Shown: positions 42,779 through 52,457 of the stretch, piece by piece | How the letters are laid out: each line of letters starts with the position of its first letter | How positions within the stretch are numbered: position 1 is the stretch's first letter | NCBI GenBank assembly: GCA_023387815.1 | Contig: JAEWHK010000072.1 | Location: forward strand, 14,766 to 78,765 | Reading direction: 5' to 3' | Source: Pseudomonadota bacterium | GTDB lineage: Bacteria > Pseudomonadota > Gammaproteobacteria > Burkholderiales > Burkholderiaceae_B | Length of the DNA stretch: 64,000 bases | The notes under the pieces: generated by a model | What the model saw: the letters and a program-made list of their open reading frames with translations, nothing else | What the model was told of the DNA's origin: nothing | Databases searched by the model: none | Translations under genes and position numbers: made by a program

Positions 42779-43204
42779 TCAGATGTCTTCGATCAGCCGT
42801 TTGCCGAGCACCAGTACATCTGACGCTTCGTAACCCATTGCCTGATAGAACGCAGAGACTGTGTGATTATCCCGACGAATCATCAGCTGTATCTTGGGAC
42901 AGCCCAGAGCCAGCAATCTATCCTCAGACTCGAGCACCAGTTTCTTACCGATACCCTGCGACTGATAATCTGGCAGGACAGCCAGATAATAAATCCAGCC
43001 GCGATGCCCATCGTATCCGGCCATGACAGAGCCGACGACTCTCTCTGCATGCACCGCCAGCAGAAACAGCGCAGGTGCCTCATCCAGTTTTCTTTGAATG
43101 TCCTTGCGCGGATCATTCCAGGGGCGCGTCAGCCCACAGGCCTGCCAGAGTGAGATGGTGGGTTCCATATCGTCGATATGGAAAGGTCTGATGGCGATTT
43201 GCAT
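42779..43204 (-). CDS. ypeA: YpeA-like GNAT acetyltransferase
   Basis: A 141-aa single-domain GNAT protein. Motifs are TISLWQACGLTRPWNDPRKDI near the N-terminus, typical of YpeA, and the acetyl-CoA loop VLPDYQSQGIGKKLV. RRDNHTVSAFYQAMGY follows toward the C-terminus. Its acceptor is unknown; related proteins acetylate the N-terminus or small amines. The gene faces the BASS transporter and is divergent from the sulfate-ester operon. Confidence 0.9.
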   Translation of the reverse strand: MQIAIRPFHIDDMEPTISLWQACGLTRPWNDPRKDIQRKLDEAPALFLLAVHAERVVGSVMAGYDGHRGWIYYLAVLPDYQSQGIGKKLVLESEDRLLALGCPKIQLMIRRDNHTVSAFYQAMGYEASDVLVLGKRLIEDI

Positions 43205-43540
43205 GATGATGTTCCGATAGCAGGTGAGTTTGTTCGTGTCCGGAAAAGATTATCACAATTGGCATTGCATCAGAGAACTGCAGATGAAATATCTGAGCGG
43301 TTTATAAATGTTCATTTATTTCAAGTATAACGTGCTTTATTCCCGTGTGAATATTCATTCATCTGAAATAAAACGAGCACGAATCAGGTGAATAAACTGA
43401 TTGCAATTGATATAAAAAATTCACACTGAAGTCTCGAGTCGCATATTCATATTTCCATCGCAGCAATTTGATCATGCGTATCTTGTATTTCACTCCTGAT
43501 CAGACCTTGCTTACCATCGTCGTATATCAAGGAGAAAGTC
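43205..43540. promoter_or_regulatory. AT-rich divergent promoter region with inverted repeats
   Basis: This gap of 336 bases separates ypeA from atsK-like. It is clearly AT-rich and holds TTTATTTCA (43315-43323) and its reverse complement TGAAATAAA (43364-43372), and also CGTGC (43331-43335) and GCACG (43377-43381). TTATCACAAT at 43250-43259 recalls the mxaF upstream motif. These are plausible regulator sites for the sulfate-ester operon. No gene is seen. Confidence 0.5.
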
Positions 43541-44500
43541 ATGAGTCATAGTCAGGCGCAAGTCAAATTGGAACAACAGTCATTTTTCACCATTCGTCGG
43601 GCCGCCGGCCATATTGGTGCCGAAATACAGGGGTTGAAGATTTCGGTCGATCTGAGTCAGGAGGTCATTGATGAGATCGAACAAGCCCTGCTTACGCACC
43701 GGGTTCTCTTTTTCCGCGATCAGGATCATCTGGATGATGAATCGCATCAGGCTTTTGGCAGCCGCTTTGGGCAGATTGAATCACATCCAACGGTACCGTC
43801 AAAACAAGGTACGCATCTGTTCGAACTGGATGCCTCCAAGGGAGGGGGCCGGGCAGATTCCTGGCATACCGATGTCACCTTCAAGGCTCAGTATCCGAAG
43901 ATCTGCATTCTGCGTGCCCTCACAATTCCCGAGTATGGTGGTGACACCGTCTGGGCAAACACGGTACGAGCCTATGAAAAGCTGCCTGCAGAACTCAAGG
44001 CACTGGCCGACCAGCTTTGGGCAGTCCACAGCAATGATTACGATTATGCCAAAGATCGACAGGAACTCGATCCGGTCCGTGTCGAACATCATCGCAAGGT
44101 TTTCACATCTGACCTATACGAAGCAGAACACCCTGTCGTACATGTTCATCCGGTAACCGGCGAACGCGCCTTGCTGCTGGGGCATTTCATCAAATCTCTG
44201 AAAAATTTTTCAACAACGGAATCCGCGAGAATTTTCGAATTGTTGCAGAACCGCGTAACGCAACTGGACAACACGGTCAGATGGCAATGGCGGCAGCACG
44301 ACGTAGCCATGTGGGATAACCGGGCAACCCAGCACTATGCCGTAAATGACTATGGTAATCAGCCCAGGCTTGTACGTCGTGTCACGGTCAATGGTGGCGA
44401 GGCAACATCCATAAATGGAGAACAAAGCCGCGTGAAAGCCGCGAGCAGAGCCAGTGCCTATGAGGCCACTCGCAAACCTGCGGCGCTTGCCACAGCCTGA
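43541..44500 (+). CDS. atsK: AtsK-like alpha-ketoglutarate-dependent sulfate ester dioxygenase (TauD family)
   Basis: Non-haem iron(II) dioxygenase of 319 aa. The facial triad is His109 and Asp111 in SWHTDVTF and His265 in RATQHYAVNDYG; Arg276/Arg280 should bind 2-oxoglutarate. The body closely follows Pseudomonas AtsK as I recall it (AVHSNDYDYA, EHHRKVFTSDLYEAEHPVVHVHP), which splits alkyl sulfates into aldehyde and sulfate, so a sulfur-scavenging role is likely; TauD proper is less similar. AAGGAG lies before the ATG. The next gene is an ABC importer set, the probable supplier of its substrate. Confidence 0.85.
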   Translation: MSHSQAQVKLEQQSFFTIRRAAGHIGAEIQGLKISVDLSQEVIDEIEQALLTHRVLFFRDQDHLDDESHQAFGSRFGQIESHPTVPSKQGTHLFELDASKGGGRADSWHTDVTFKAQYPKICILRALTIPEYGGDTVWANTVRAYEKLPAELKALADQLWAVHSNDYDYAKDRQELDPVRVEHHRKVFTSDLYEAEHPVVHVHPVTGERALLLGHFIKSLKNFSTTESARIFELLQNRVTQLDNTVRWQWRQHDVAMWDNRATQHYAVNDYGNQPRLVRRVTVNGGEATSINGEQSRVKAASRASAYEATRKPAALATA

Positions 44501-44540
44501 ATATCCGGTACGCATTGCACACAAAGAGATGAGATCAGGA

Positions 44541-45893
44541 ATGAAACCCGATAACAACAAGCAATCGTTTTCAAGACGCCGTGTCATTCGCGGCCTGGCT
44601 GCGGCCGGCGCTGCCTTCACGCTGCCAGGCTGGGCAATTGCGACAGGCAAAAAACCTTTGGATGGCATCACATTGAATGTATCGGCGTTCAGTGCCGCAT
44701 ACCCGTTGCTGTTACGCAAATGGATACCGGAATTCGAGGCGGCAACGGGCGCTCGCGTCAATTTTGATACGCCCTCTTTTCCAGTCTACAACCAGCGTAC
44801 CGATCTTGAACTGTCCACCAAGGGCGCCGCCTATGATGTGATAAATGTTACATTCATTTATTCCAGCAGATGGATCAATTCCGGCTGGCTGACACCCCTG
44901 GATGACTATATCGCCGACCGCAATGTGACCCCTGCGGACTGGGACGTCGATGATTTTGCCAAGGGCGCCCGCGACGCAGAGACAGGCGCAGACGGGAAGA
45001 TATATGGAATCCCCTGGACACTGGAAGCCTTACTGCATGCATCTTCCCGCTTTGATCTGGTGCAAGAGGCAGGCCTGTCTTTCCCTGACACGACCGACGA
45101 CCTGCTCAGGGTGCTGCGTGCCGTCAATAAAAAAGACAACGTGGCGGGCTTTGTGGCCGACAGTCATTACGGCTGGTCTTTTGTTCCCTATTTGCATGCG
45201 TTCGGTGGTAATGTCTTTCGCAAACTGCCTGATGATCTGACACCCGCCCTGAATACACCCGAAGCGGTCGCTGCTGTCGAATACTATGCCAATTTGATTC
45301 GGGAGTTCGGTCCTAACGGTGCAATCAGCTACACGCCCGACCAGGTGACACAAGCCCTTAAACTAGGACGTGTCAATTTTTCTGATCATGGCCAGCTCCA
45401 TCTTGCACAACTGGGTGATCCTGCCACGGGCCGCACTCGAGGTACCGTCAAATTCGGCCTGCCGCCCAAAGGCCCCGCGGGTCGTTTCCCTGGCACCAGC
45501 GTTCACGGACTAGGTATTCCCGCCGGATCCAGAAACAAGGATGCCGCGTGGGCATTCATCCAATGGGCTCTCTCCAAAGAAACCACGGCCCGCGCAGTTG
45601 CGGCGGGATATGGCTCCCCTGCCCGCCTGTCGGATATCAAGTCAGACGTTTTCCGAAAACGTCAGGTCATCAATGGTTCGGACCTGGCACAACTTGCACT
45701 CGACAGTCTCGATATGGCGGCAGCCAGCGGCCACATGAAGTACCGCACCGTATCTGTCTATCCCCAGATCGACCAGCAGATCAACAAGGTGATTCCGCTG
45801 GTCGTAACCGGACAGCTATCCGCCAGGCAGGCACTGGAACAGGCTCAGTCACAATCGGTCGCCCAGCTACGCCGCTCGGGTGTGAAGGTCTGA
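44541..45893 (+). CDS. ABC importer substrate-binding protein, Tat-type signal
   Basis: A 450-aa periplasmic binding protein of the carbohydrate (family 1) type, from the ATG at 44541; in-frame ATGs at 44529 and 44454 are possible but the latter lies in atsK. The N-terminus contains SRRRVIRGLAAAGAAFTLPGWAIA, a twin-arginine-like signal. The mature region has LLRKWIPEFEAATGARVNFDTPSFPVYNQ and AYDVINVTFIYSSRWINSGWLTPLDDY. The protein is the sensor of an importer with two permeases and one ATPase that follow. The ligand is unknown. The neighbouring dioxygenase suggests a sulfated alkyl or sugar compound. Confidence 0.88.
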   Translation: MKPDNNKQSFSRRRVIRGLAAAGAAFTLPGWAIATGKKPLDGITLNVSAFSAAYPLLLRKWIPEFEAATGARVNFDTPSFPVYNQRTDLELSTKGAAYDVINVTFIYSSRWINSGWLTPLDDYIADRNVTPADWDVDDFAKGARDAETGADGKIYGIPWTLEALLHASSRFDLVQEAGLSFPDTTDDLLRVLRAVNKKDNVAGFVADSHYGWSFVPYLHAFGGNVFRKLPDDLTPALNTPEAVAAVEYYANLIREFGPNGAISYTPDQVTQALKLGRVNFSDHGQLHLAQLGDPATGRTRGTVKFGLPPKGPAGRFPGTSVHGLGIPAGSRNKDAAWAFIQWALSKETTARAVAAGYGSPARLSDIKSDVFRKRQVINGSDLAQLALDSLDMAAASGHMKYRTVSVYPQIDQQINKVIPLVVTGQLSARQALEQAQSQSVAQLRRSGVKV

Positions 45894-46813
45894 TGGAATT
45901 GTCTACTCCGGATACTTCCCTGCTTCCATACAAATCCTGGGAACAGGTTCGCGATCGATCCTTCCTTGCAGGACTGCTACCAGCCCTGACGATTCTGCTG
46001 CTGATTACACTGGTACCCTCACTAGCGCTGCTGGTGGCCAGCCTGACACCCCTAAGTCTTGTGGATCCGGCCACTTCGTTCAATTTTGCAGAGCCACTGG
46101 GAAACTTTCGACAGCTCATGCAGGATCAGCGATTTCTGGATTCGGTTGTGACGCAGATCAAGCTTTCGGCATTCACAGTTGTACTCCAGCTGGCCGTGGG
46201 AACGGGTCTTGCCTTGTTGCTCAACGGCAGATCGCGAGTGCTGCATCTTTTTCGTGGCCTGTTTCTCATTCCCATGCTCATTCCACCAGTCGTGGTGGCA
46301 CTGATCTGGAAGATCATCTACTCCCCGGATATCAGCCCCTTGCACCGTGCGCTGGAGTCCGCCGGCTACACGCTGGATGCTCTCACTGCCAATCCACAAG
46401 CAGCGCTCTGGGCAATTGCAGTGGCCGATACCTGGCAATGGTTTCCGTTTACCCTGCTCATGGTTCTGGCATCCTTGCAAATGCTGCCAGCCGATCCACT
46501 GGAAGCCGCCCGCATGGACGGTGCCAATCGGTTGCAGATCCTGAGGTATATCGTGTTGCCTCATATCCGACCTGTACTGGTGGTTTGCGGCCTTTTTCGC
46601 CTCATCGACAGTTTCAAGGCGTTTCCGCTGATCTACATCCTGACCGATGGAGGGCCGGGCAACGTCACTGAAGTCAGCAACTACTACGGCTTCACCCAGG
46701 CCTTCAATTTCTCCTACTGGGGTTACGGCAGCGCCATTGCAGTGATGATTCTTTTGGGCGTATTTATTCTTAGTTTGATAATTATCCGTTTCAAACAAGA
46801 GGGCCGCGCATGA
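45893..46813 (+). CDS. ABC importer permease 1 (MalF/UgpA type)
   Basis: A 306-aa membrane protein whose ATG overlaps the stop of the binding-protein gene (TGATG at 45891-45895). It has about six helices and the permease EAA loop LEAARMDGANRLQILRYIVLPHIRP near residues 200-225. The upstream extension of the reading frame into the binding-protein gene is not used. It pairs with the next permease, whose start overlaps its stop by four bases. Confidence 0.9.
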   Translation: MELSTPDTSLLPYKSWEQVRDRSFLAGLLPALTILLLITLVPSLALLVASLTPLSLVDPATSFNFAEPLGNFRQLMQDQRFLDSVVTQIKLSAFTVVLQLAVGTGLALLLNGRSRVLHLFRGLFLIPMLIPPVVVALIWKIIYSPDISPLHRALESAGYTLDALTANPQAALWAIAVADTWQWFPFTLLMVLASLQMLPADPLEAARMDGANRLQILRYIVLPHIRPVLVVCGLFRLIDSFKAFPLIYILTDGGPGNVTEVSNYYGFTQAFNFSYWGYGSAIAVMILLGVFILSLIIIRFKQEGRA

Positions 46814-47739
46814 GCAATTCCAGAATTCTTGTGGGTCAGCAAATGCCGCCCTCTGCGGATATCCACGGTGCAGACACCATTATGTCATCCCGGCGCAGAG
46901 CGGGTTCCCGTCGTGCAGCCGACCTCCTCCACTGGCCTCTAAGGTACAGTCGTTCTGTACTGATAGCGTTCATTCTGTTCATTGTGCTTTTCCCTGCGTT
47001 ATGGATGGTGCATCTGGCCTTCAAACCATCACTCATATTGTTTGATGCAACCCTGCTGTTTACACCTACCCTTGAGAACTTCAACAATCTTCTGGCAGAT
47101 GGGAGCTTCCTGAAAGCATTGAGCAACAGTCTGATTGTGAGCGTTGCCTCGACCGTCATATCCATGATCGTGGGAGTGCCCGCCGCCTATGTCCTGACGC
47201 GCTGGAAATTCAAAGCTCGCAGGCACGTCGCTCTCTGGATTCTGATGTCGCGCATGGCGCCACCCATCGCGTTCACCATTCCCTTTTTTCTGGCGTTTCG
47301 CTGGCTGGGTTTGCAGGATACGCTGACTGGCCTGATGCTGATCTACATGACATTCAATCTGGCGATCGTCATTTGGCTCATGCAGTCGTTCTTTGAGACG
47401 ATTCCGGCAAGTCTGGAAGAAGCGGCCTGGCTTGACGGTTGCGGCGTCTGGACTGCCTTCTGGCGAATCACATTGCCACTGGCCCAACCCGGACTGGCGT
47501 CCACCGCCATACTCTGTTTCATTTTTGCGTGGAGTGACTTTTTTTACGCCCTGGTGCTGACCCGCACTCAGGCCGTAACTGCGACCGTGGCTATTGTCAA
47601 CTTTCTGCAGTACGAAGGCTGGGAATGGGGAAAAATTGCAGCGGGTGGTTCATTGGTGATGCTGCCCGTGCTGCTCTTTATGATTGTCATCCGTAAATAT
47701 CTCGTCAGTGGTCTGACGGCAGGTGGAATCAAGGATTAA
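46810..47739 (+). CDS. ABC importer permease 2 (MalG/UgpE type)
   Basis: A 309-aa membrane protein starting at the ATGA overlap with permease 1. It has an unusually long polar N-terminus (about 50 residues with RRRAGSRRAADLLH) before the first helix, then six helices and the EAA loop LEEAAWLDGCGVWTAFWRITLPLAQPG. The ATPase gene follows after 12 bases. It is part of the four-gene importer 44.5-48.8 kb. Confidence 0.9.
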   Translation: MSNSRILVGQQMPPSADIHGADTIMSSRRRAGSRRAADLLHWPLRYSRSVLIAFILFIVLFPALWMVHLAFKPSLILFDATLLFTPTLENFNNLLADGSFLKALSNSLIVSVASTVISMIVGVPAAYVLTRWKFKARRHVALWILMSRMAPPIAFTIPFFLAFRWLGLQDTLTGLMLIYMTFNLAIVIWLMQSFFETIPASLEEAAWLDGCGVWTAFWRITLPLAQPGLASTAILCFIFAWSDFFYALVLTRTQAVTATVAIVNFLQYEGWEWGKIAAGGSLVMLPVLLFMIVIRKYLVSGLTAGGIKD

Positions 47740-47751
47740 CAAGGAATCACT

Positions 47752-48837
47752 ATGGCTGCACTTTCAATTAGCCATCTCGTCAAACACTATGAGGATCGAA
47801 AGATCCTGCACGGTATTGATCTGAACATTCAGGATGGGGAATTTCTGGCTTTGGTCGGCCCCTCCGGCTGCGGAAAATCCACATTGCTTCGCACGATCGC
47901 CGGCCTGGAGACATCCTCCGAAGGCACAATAACCATGGGCAATCGCGTGCTGAACGACGTAGCGCCCAAAGACCGAGATATGGCTATGGTTTTTCAGAAC
48001 TATGCGCTTTATCCGCATCTGACGGTTAACGACAATCTGGGATTCGCCCTGAAAATAAAGGGGGTTGAACAGAGAACACGGCAGGAGCAGATTCAACGCG
48101 TTGCTGCTGCACTGGGTCTAGAGCAAGAGCTCGATCGCTATCCGCGCCAACTCTCTGGCGGACAGAGACAACGGGTTGCCATGGGCCGCGCCATTATTCG
48201 ACGTCCGTCTGCCTTTCTGTTTGACGAGCCGCTTTCAAATCTGGATGCAAAATTGCGAATTCAGATGCGCACCGAAATCAAAACGCTGCACCAGAAATTG
48301 CGCACGACCACGATCTATGTGACCCACGACCAGGTTGAGGCAATGACGATGGCAGATCGGATTGTCGTAATGCGCCAGGGCAGGATCGAACAGATCGGCA
48401 CGCCATTACAGCTATACGACAGGCCGGTCAATGCATTTGTTGCTGCCTTTATCGGATCGCCAGCCATGAATCTGCTGCCCGGTGTTGTTCAGCATATCGG
48501 TCAAAGCGCATACGTCAACACCGCTGAGGGCTTCGTTTTCCCTGTTCCTGCACTTTCCTGCCTTGCAGGACATGGCACCAGGGTACTGGTAGGGATTAGA
48601 CCGGAACATTTGAGAATCAGTCAAAATGACGACGGGCTGCAAGCGCGCGTAATTGTGGTTGAGCCAACAGGCTCGGAGACACACGTAGCGACGAAACTGG
48701 GAAACCATTCGCTGCTGATTTCTCTCCGGGAACGGTTCTCGCGTGAGGCAGGCAGCACCATTCGCCTGTTGCCTGACGTCAATCATATTCATGTGTTCGA
48801 TGAAGAGTCCGGGCAACGGCTCAATCATGAAATCTAA
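47752..48837 (+). CDS. ABC importer ATPase (MalK/UgpC type)
   Basis: A 361-aa ATPase with Walker A GPSGCGKST at about residues 37-45, signature LSGGQRQRVAMGRA, Walker B FLFDEPLSNLDAKLR and a C-terminal OB/TOBE regulatory domain (LVGIRPEHLRISQN). The layout is that of multiple-sugar importers. It completes the importer operon and is followed by about 550 bases without a convincing gene. The TOBE domain may bind a regulator as in MalK. Confidence 0.93.
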   Translation: MAALSISHLVKHYEDRKILHGIDLNIQDGEFLALVGPSGCGKSTLLRTIAGLETSSEGTITMGNRVLNDVAPKDRDMAMVFQNYALYPHLTVNDNLGFALKIKGVEQRTRQEQIQRVAAALGLEQELDRYPRQLSGGQRQRVAMGRAIIRRPSAFLFDEPLSNLDAKLRIQMRTEIKTLHQKLRTTTIYVTHDQVEAMTMADRIVVMRQGRIEQIGTPLQLYDRPVNAFVAAFIGSPAMNLLPGVVQHIGQSAYVNTAEGFVFPVPALSCLAGHGTRVLVGIRPEHLRISQNDDGLQARVIVVEPTGSETHVATKLGNHSLLISLRERFSREAGSTIRLLPDVNHIHVFDEESGQRLNHEI

Positions 48838-49310
48838 GTCGGTTAACGCTAAGATTAACGAAAGGCCGTTTGAAGCTGAGCTGTTGAACGTACAGACGCT
48901 CAAAGTCAAAATATTTAACGATGCGCCGGAGAACGCCGTTCAGCCATTGCGCCCTTTAAAGTTCAGCTCGCTAATGATTAACCCGTTAGTGTTGCGTCGT
49001 ATTAAGCTGTCTACCAGCGAAAGCGGCTTGGATCCTTCCATTCACTGGCAAGGCCGATCCGGACCGATCGCGTCGACGAAAGTCTCAACTGTCTGAACAG
49101 CGCAAGAGATGCGCGTTCAAAATCGAAAGAACGATTCACGATTCGGGTAGTGATACGTTGAGATTTGTTCAAAGCCGCCACGGTTCCTCTCCTGGTGCCT
49201 GTTTCGTGGAATCAATATAGCACCGCGAGCCTCAGCGCATCAAGCATAACAGTACTAAAAGAATAGTCTTTTTTATCATATTCATATGCATGACATTTGG
49301 CATATTCTTA
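48838..49310. other. Intergenic stretch after the importer, no supported gene
   Basis: A frame from 48827 to 49096 (89 aa, MKSKSVNAKINERPFEAEL...) overlaps the ATPase stop but has no ribosome site and no family pattern. The rest becomes AT-rich toward 49260-49310 (cattcatatgcatg). No RNA gene is visible. Confidence 0.5.
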
Positions 49311-49351
49311 TGAGAAAAAGCGGACAGAAGAGAAACTCGACTGTCCGCTTT
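49311..49351 (-). terminator. Terminator of the lactate permease gene
   Basis: AAAGCGGACAG (49317-49327) and CTGTCCGCTTT (49341-49351), an 11-base stem with 13-base loop. On the minus strand it ends in TTTTTCTC, 36 bases after the lldP stop. Confidence 0.85.
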
Positions 49352-49386
49352 GATCAACCGGCTGAAGTCTCAGCCGTTATCCACAC

Positions 49387-51024
49387 TTACTTGAACAGGT
49401 GAAGTGTCCATGGGAACACATATGCCATCAGCACCGTCAGCACGCCGACAAATGTGCAGAAGACAATACTGTGCTTTACGGTAAACCGGAACAACTCGGA
49501 TTCGCGTCCGGTCAGACCTACCGCAGCACTTGCCACCGCAATGGACTGAGGCGAAATCATTTTACCGGTGACACCACCCGTCGTATTGACGGCAACCAGC
49601 AGATGCGGATCAACACCGATCTGATTGGCCGTGTTGGCCTGCAGAGAACCGAACAGCGCGTTGGACGACGTATCAGAACCGGTAAGGAAGACGCCCAGCC
49701 AGCCCAGGAATGGAGCGAAGAACGGGAAGGCAGCGCCAGAGCTGGCCAATACCAATGCCAGTGTGGTGGACAGGCCGGAATAGTTTGCCACAAACGCGAA
49801 GCCCAGAACCGCACCAATGGACAGAACCGGATAACGCAGTTCGTACAGCGTTTCGCCAAACAGTTTGACGGCATCGGAAGGCTTCATCCTGAGGAAGAAA
49901 GCTGACAGAATAGCCGCCAGCAGAATGGACGTTCCCGTTGCACCCAGCAGGTCCAGCTTGAACATCGCTTCATAGGGCGTGGTTTGGGCCACAACAGGAG
50001 CCACCTTACCAACTGCGTTATGAAGCAGTGGAACGGGGAAAGAGAATGTGCCCACAGCCAGAACACTCTTAACGCTCTTGACAGTCCACAGTGAAACGAA
50101 AATGGTCAGAAATACGAATGGCATCCACGCACGAATAATCTGACCACCGGTGTATTTTGACCCGGCTGTTGACGGATCGTAAGCACGCATTCCATCGAAA
50201 GTGAAGACTTCTTTTGGATGCCAGACTTTCAAAAAGAGCGAAAGGCAGACGAGGCTGACCAGCGCCGAAGTAATATCGGGCAGCTCAGGTCCGATAAAGT
50301 TGGACGTAAAGAACTGCGTTACCGCGAACGATACACCGCCTACCAGCACGGCTGGAAATGTCTGACGAATGCCTCGCGTGCCGTCCATCATAGCAACAAG
50401 CCAGAACGGAACAATGACGGACAGGATAGGCAACTGACGACCCGCAATCTGTCCGACGTGGAAGGGATCCAGCCCTGACACGGTACCGGCAACGATAACG
50501 GGAATCCCCATGGCACCGAAGGCCACAGGTGCCGTATTGGCAATCAGGCAAAGACCTGCCGCATACAGCGGATTGAATCCCAGACCAACGAGCAGCGCGG
50601 CAGTAATGGCAACGGGAGCACCGAAGCCGGCAGCACCTTCCAGAAACGCCCCAAAGCAGAAACCAACCAGCAGCATCTGCAAGCGCTGGTCAGCCGTCAA
50701 TGACGTGACCGATGCACGGATAATTTCAAACTGGCCCGTTTTCACTGTGATCTTGTACAGAAACACGGCAGTGATGATAATCCACGAAATGGGCCAGATG
50801 CCGTAAGCAAAACCGTAAATGGCCGAGGCAATGGCCAGATTTGCAGGCATATGATAAGCAAAAATCGCCACAAGAATGGCGATCAGTAATGTAAGAAGAC
50901 CGGCAACATGTCCTTTTAATTTTAGGACTGTGAGTGCCACGAAAAAGAAGGCTATCGGTAGAACCGCCAGTAAGGCAGTGTATAAAAGACTGCCCCCTAC
51001 TGCCGTGTAATTCTGTAACCACAT
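49387..51024 (-). CDS. lldP: L-lactate permease, LldP/LctP family
   Basis: A 545-aa inner-membrane symporter from the ATG at 51024 (AGGAG nine bases upstream); the frame is open 20 codons more but those residues are not family-like. Conserved stretches are FCFGAFLEGAAGFGAPVAITAALLVGLGF near residues 114-142, LTGSDTSSNALFGSLQ and GVTGKMISPQSIAVA near the C-terminus. It carries lactate or glycolate with protons. Glycolate uptake or export would be relevant to RuBisCO oxygenase products, but no such role can be shown here. It stands alone. Confidence 0.94.
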   Translation of the reverse strand: MWLQNYTAVGGSLLYTALLAVLPIAFFFVALTVLKLKGHVAGLLTLLIAILVAIFAYHMPANLAIASAIYGFAYGIWPISWIIITAVFLYKITVKTGQFEIIRASVTSLTADQRLQMLLVGFCFGAFLEGAAGFGAPVAITAALLVGLGFNPLYAAGLCLIANTAPVAFGAMGIPVIVAGTVSGLDPFHVGQIAGRQLPILSVIVPFWLVAMMDGTRGIRQTFPAVLVGGVSFAVTQFFTSNFIGPELPDITSALVSLVCLSLFLKVWHPKEVFTFDGMRAYDPSTAGSKYTGGQIIRAWMPFVFLTIFVSLWTVKSVKSVLAVGTFSFPVPLLHNAVGKVAPVVAQTTPYEAMFKLDLLGATGTSILLAAILSAFFLRMKPSDAVKLFGETLYELRYPVLSIGAVLGFAFVANYSGLSTTLALVLASSGAAFPFFAPFLGWLGVFLTGSDTSSNALFGSLQANTANQIGVDPHLLVAVNTTGGVTGKMISPQSIAVASAAVGLTGRESELFRFTVKHSIVFCTFVGVLTVLMAYVFPWTLHLFK

Positions 51025-51279
51025 GGTTTGAAACTCCTGAGAAACAACCGCGCATATCATCAACGTTCTGCTGCTGCGCATCAAGCGGGAATACCCTAAG
51101 GAGCCTTACAGCCAGCAGCCATGCGGTTCTCAGAAAAATGTCGGTTCACGTGGACCCGGTTAAATCACATATGTAAAAATGTTTTCCTGAATTGTTCCTG
51201 AATAAAATAGGTCTGAACACAGCTCATGTTTGAGCTAGTACAGCTCATTCGATGAGTAGCGAATGAACAAGCGCCAGGA

Positions 51280-52176
51280 TCATTTCTGTTTGCCGTTTTC
51301 AAGATCAAGCTGGGTACGATATTTCGACAGATTCTTCTGTTCCTCTTTTTCGAGTCGCGGATAGTTCAGCTCCAGGGATTCCAGCGTTTGCAATACCGCG
51401 TCCGCCACGGCCAGCCGCGCATACGGTTTGTCGTTGCCTGGAATCACATACCAGGGTCCGGCTTCCGTGGATGTATTTTTTATCGTCTCTTCGTAGGCGT
51501 GCATGTACTCATCCCAGAATTTCCGTTCTTCCAGATCTGCACTTTCGAACTTCCAGTTTTTCTCTGGATTATCCAGCCGCTCCATAAATCGCTTTTTCTG
51601 TTCATCCAGGGAAATGTGCAAAAAGAATTTCAGCACGCGCGTGCCGTTGCGATCCAGATGTTTTTCAAAATCCCGGATATCCTCAAACCGCTCGTCCCAT
51701 ATGTTTTCTGTCAGGCAACTGGCTGGCAAATGCTGGCCATCCAGGATGGTGGGATGCACTCGAACTACCAGCGTCTCTTCATAATAGGATCGATTGAATA
51801 CCCCGATATTTCCACGCCGCGGCAGACAGCGCGTGGTTCGCCAGAGAAAATCGTGACTCAGTTCCTCTTCACTGGGACGCTTGAAGGAATAGACTTCGCA
51901 GCCTTGGGGATTCACGCCGGACAGAAGGTTCTTGATGGTGGAGTCCTTACCTGCCGCATCCATCGCCTGAAAGATAAGAAGCAGCGACCATCGATTGTCT
52001 GCATAAAGGATATTCTGCAGATCGGAGATACGATTCACATACTTCTTCAATTGCTTTTCTGCGTCCTTCTTGCCAGGCGCTTTGCCAGGTTCAGTACGAC
52101 ATTTCTTCAGACTGAAATTTTTGCCATCCGTGACTCGAAATTCTTTGGAAAAACCGGACTTGGGTAAATCTGCCAT
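51280..52176 (-). CDS. ppk2: PPK2-family polyphosphate kinase
   Basis: A 298-aa kinase using polyphosphate to phosphorylate nucleotides. Walker A-like FQAMDAAGKDST is at about residues 70-80, Walker B-like GVFNRSYYEETLVVRVHP and the lid RTTRCLPRRGN follow. The GVNPQGCEVYSFKRPSEEELSHDFLWR stretch resembles class III PPK2 enzymes (AMP and ADP as acceptor), which I recall but have not tested. The first 50 residues are a charged helical extension. The gene is solitary. Confidence 0.9.
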   Translation of the reverse strand: MADLPKSGFSKEFRVTDGKNFSLKKCRTEPGKAPGKKDAEKQLKKYVNRISDLQNILYADNRWSLLLIFQAMDAAGKDSTIKNLLSGVNPQGCEVYSFKRPSEEELSHDFLWRTTRCLPRRGNIGVFNRSYYEETLVVRVHPTILDGQHLPASCLTENIWDERFEDIRDFEKHLDRNGTRVLKFFLHISLDEQKKRFMERLDNPEKNWKFESADLEERKFWDEYMHAYEETIKNTSTEAGPWYVIPGNDKPYARLAVADAVLQTLESLELNYPRLEKEEQKNLSKYRTQLDLENGKQK

Positions 52177-52457
52177 CTCTTGCTCCTGTTATCCTGAACC
52201 GGCGATTGCGCCTGTTCATTCCCAATGCGTTCGCTCATTCTAACGTAGATGCGACTGTGAACAAGTTGCGCTGCTCAAATTGTGATCAGAAAACGAAAAC
52301 GCTTGTCATTTCATCCACTTGGCGATGTTTTACAGAATTATTAAAATCCTATCCACATCATTCTCAACATATTCTGTTGATAAAGCGGGCTTCTGTTCAC
52401 ATCGGGATAAAGTTGTGGGTAAGATGTGGTCAAAGTGTGATTAAGTATTGAATAACT

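Noticed and set aside
48827..49096. 89-aa frame after the ABC ATPase
   Set aside because: It overlaps the stop codon of the ATPase, has no ribosome site, and shows no recognisable domain.
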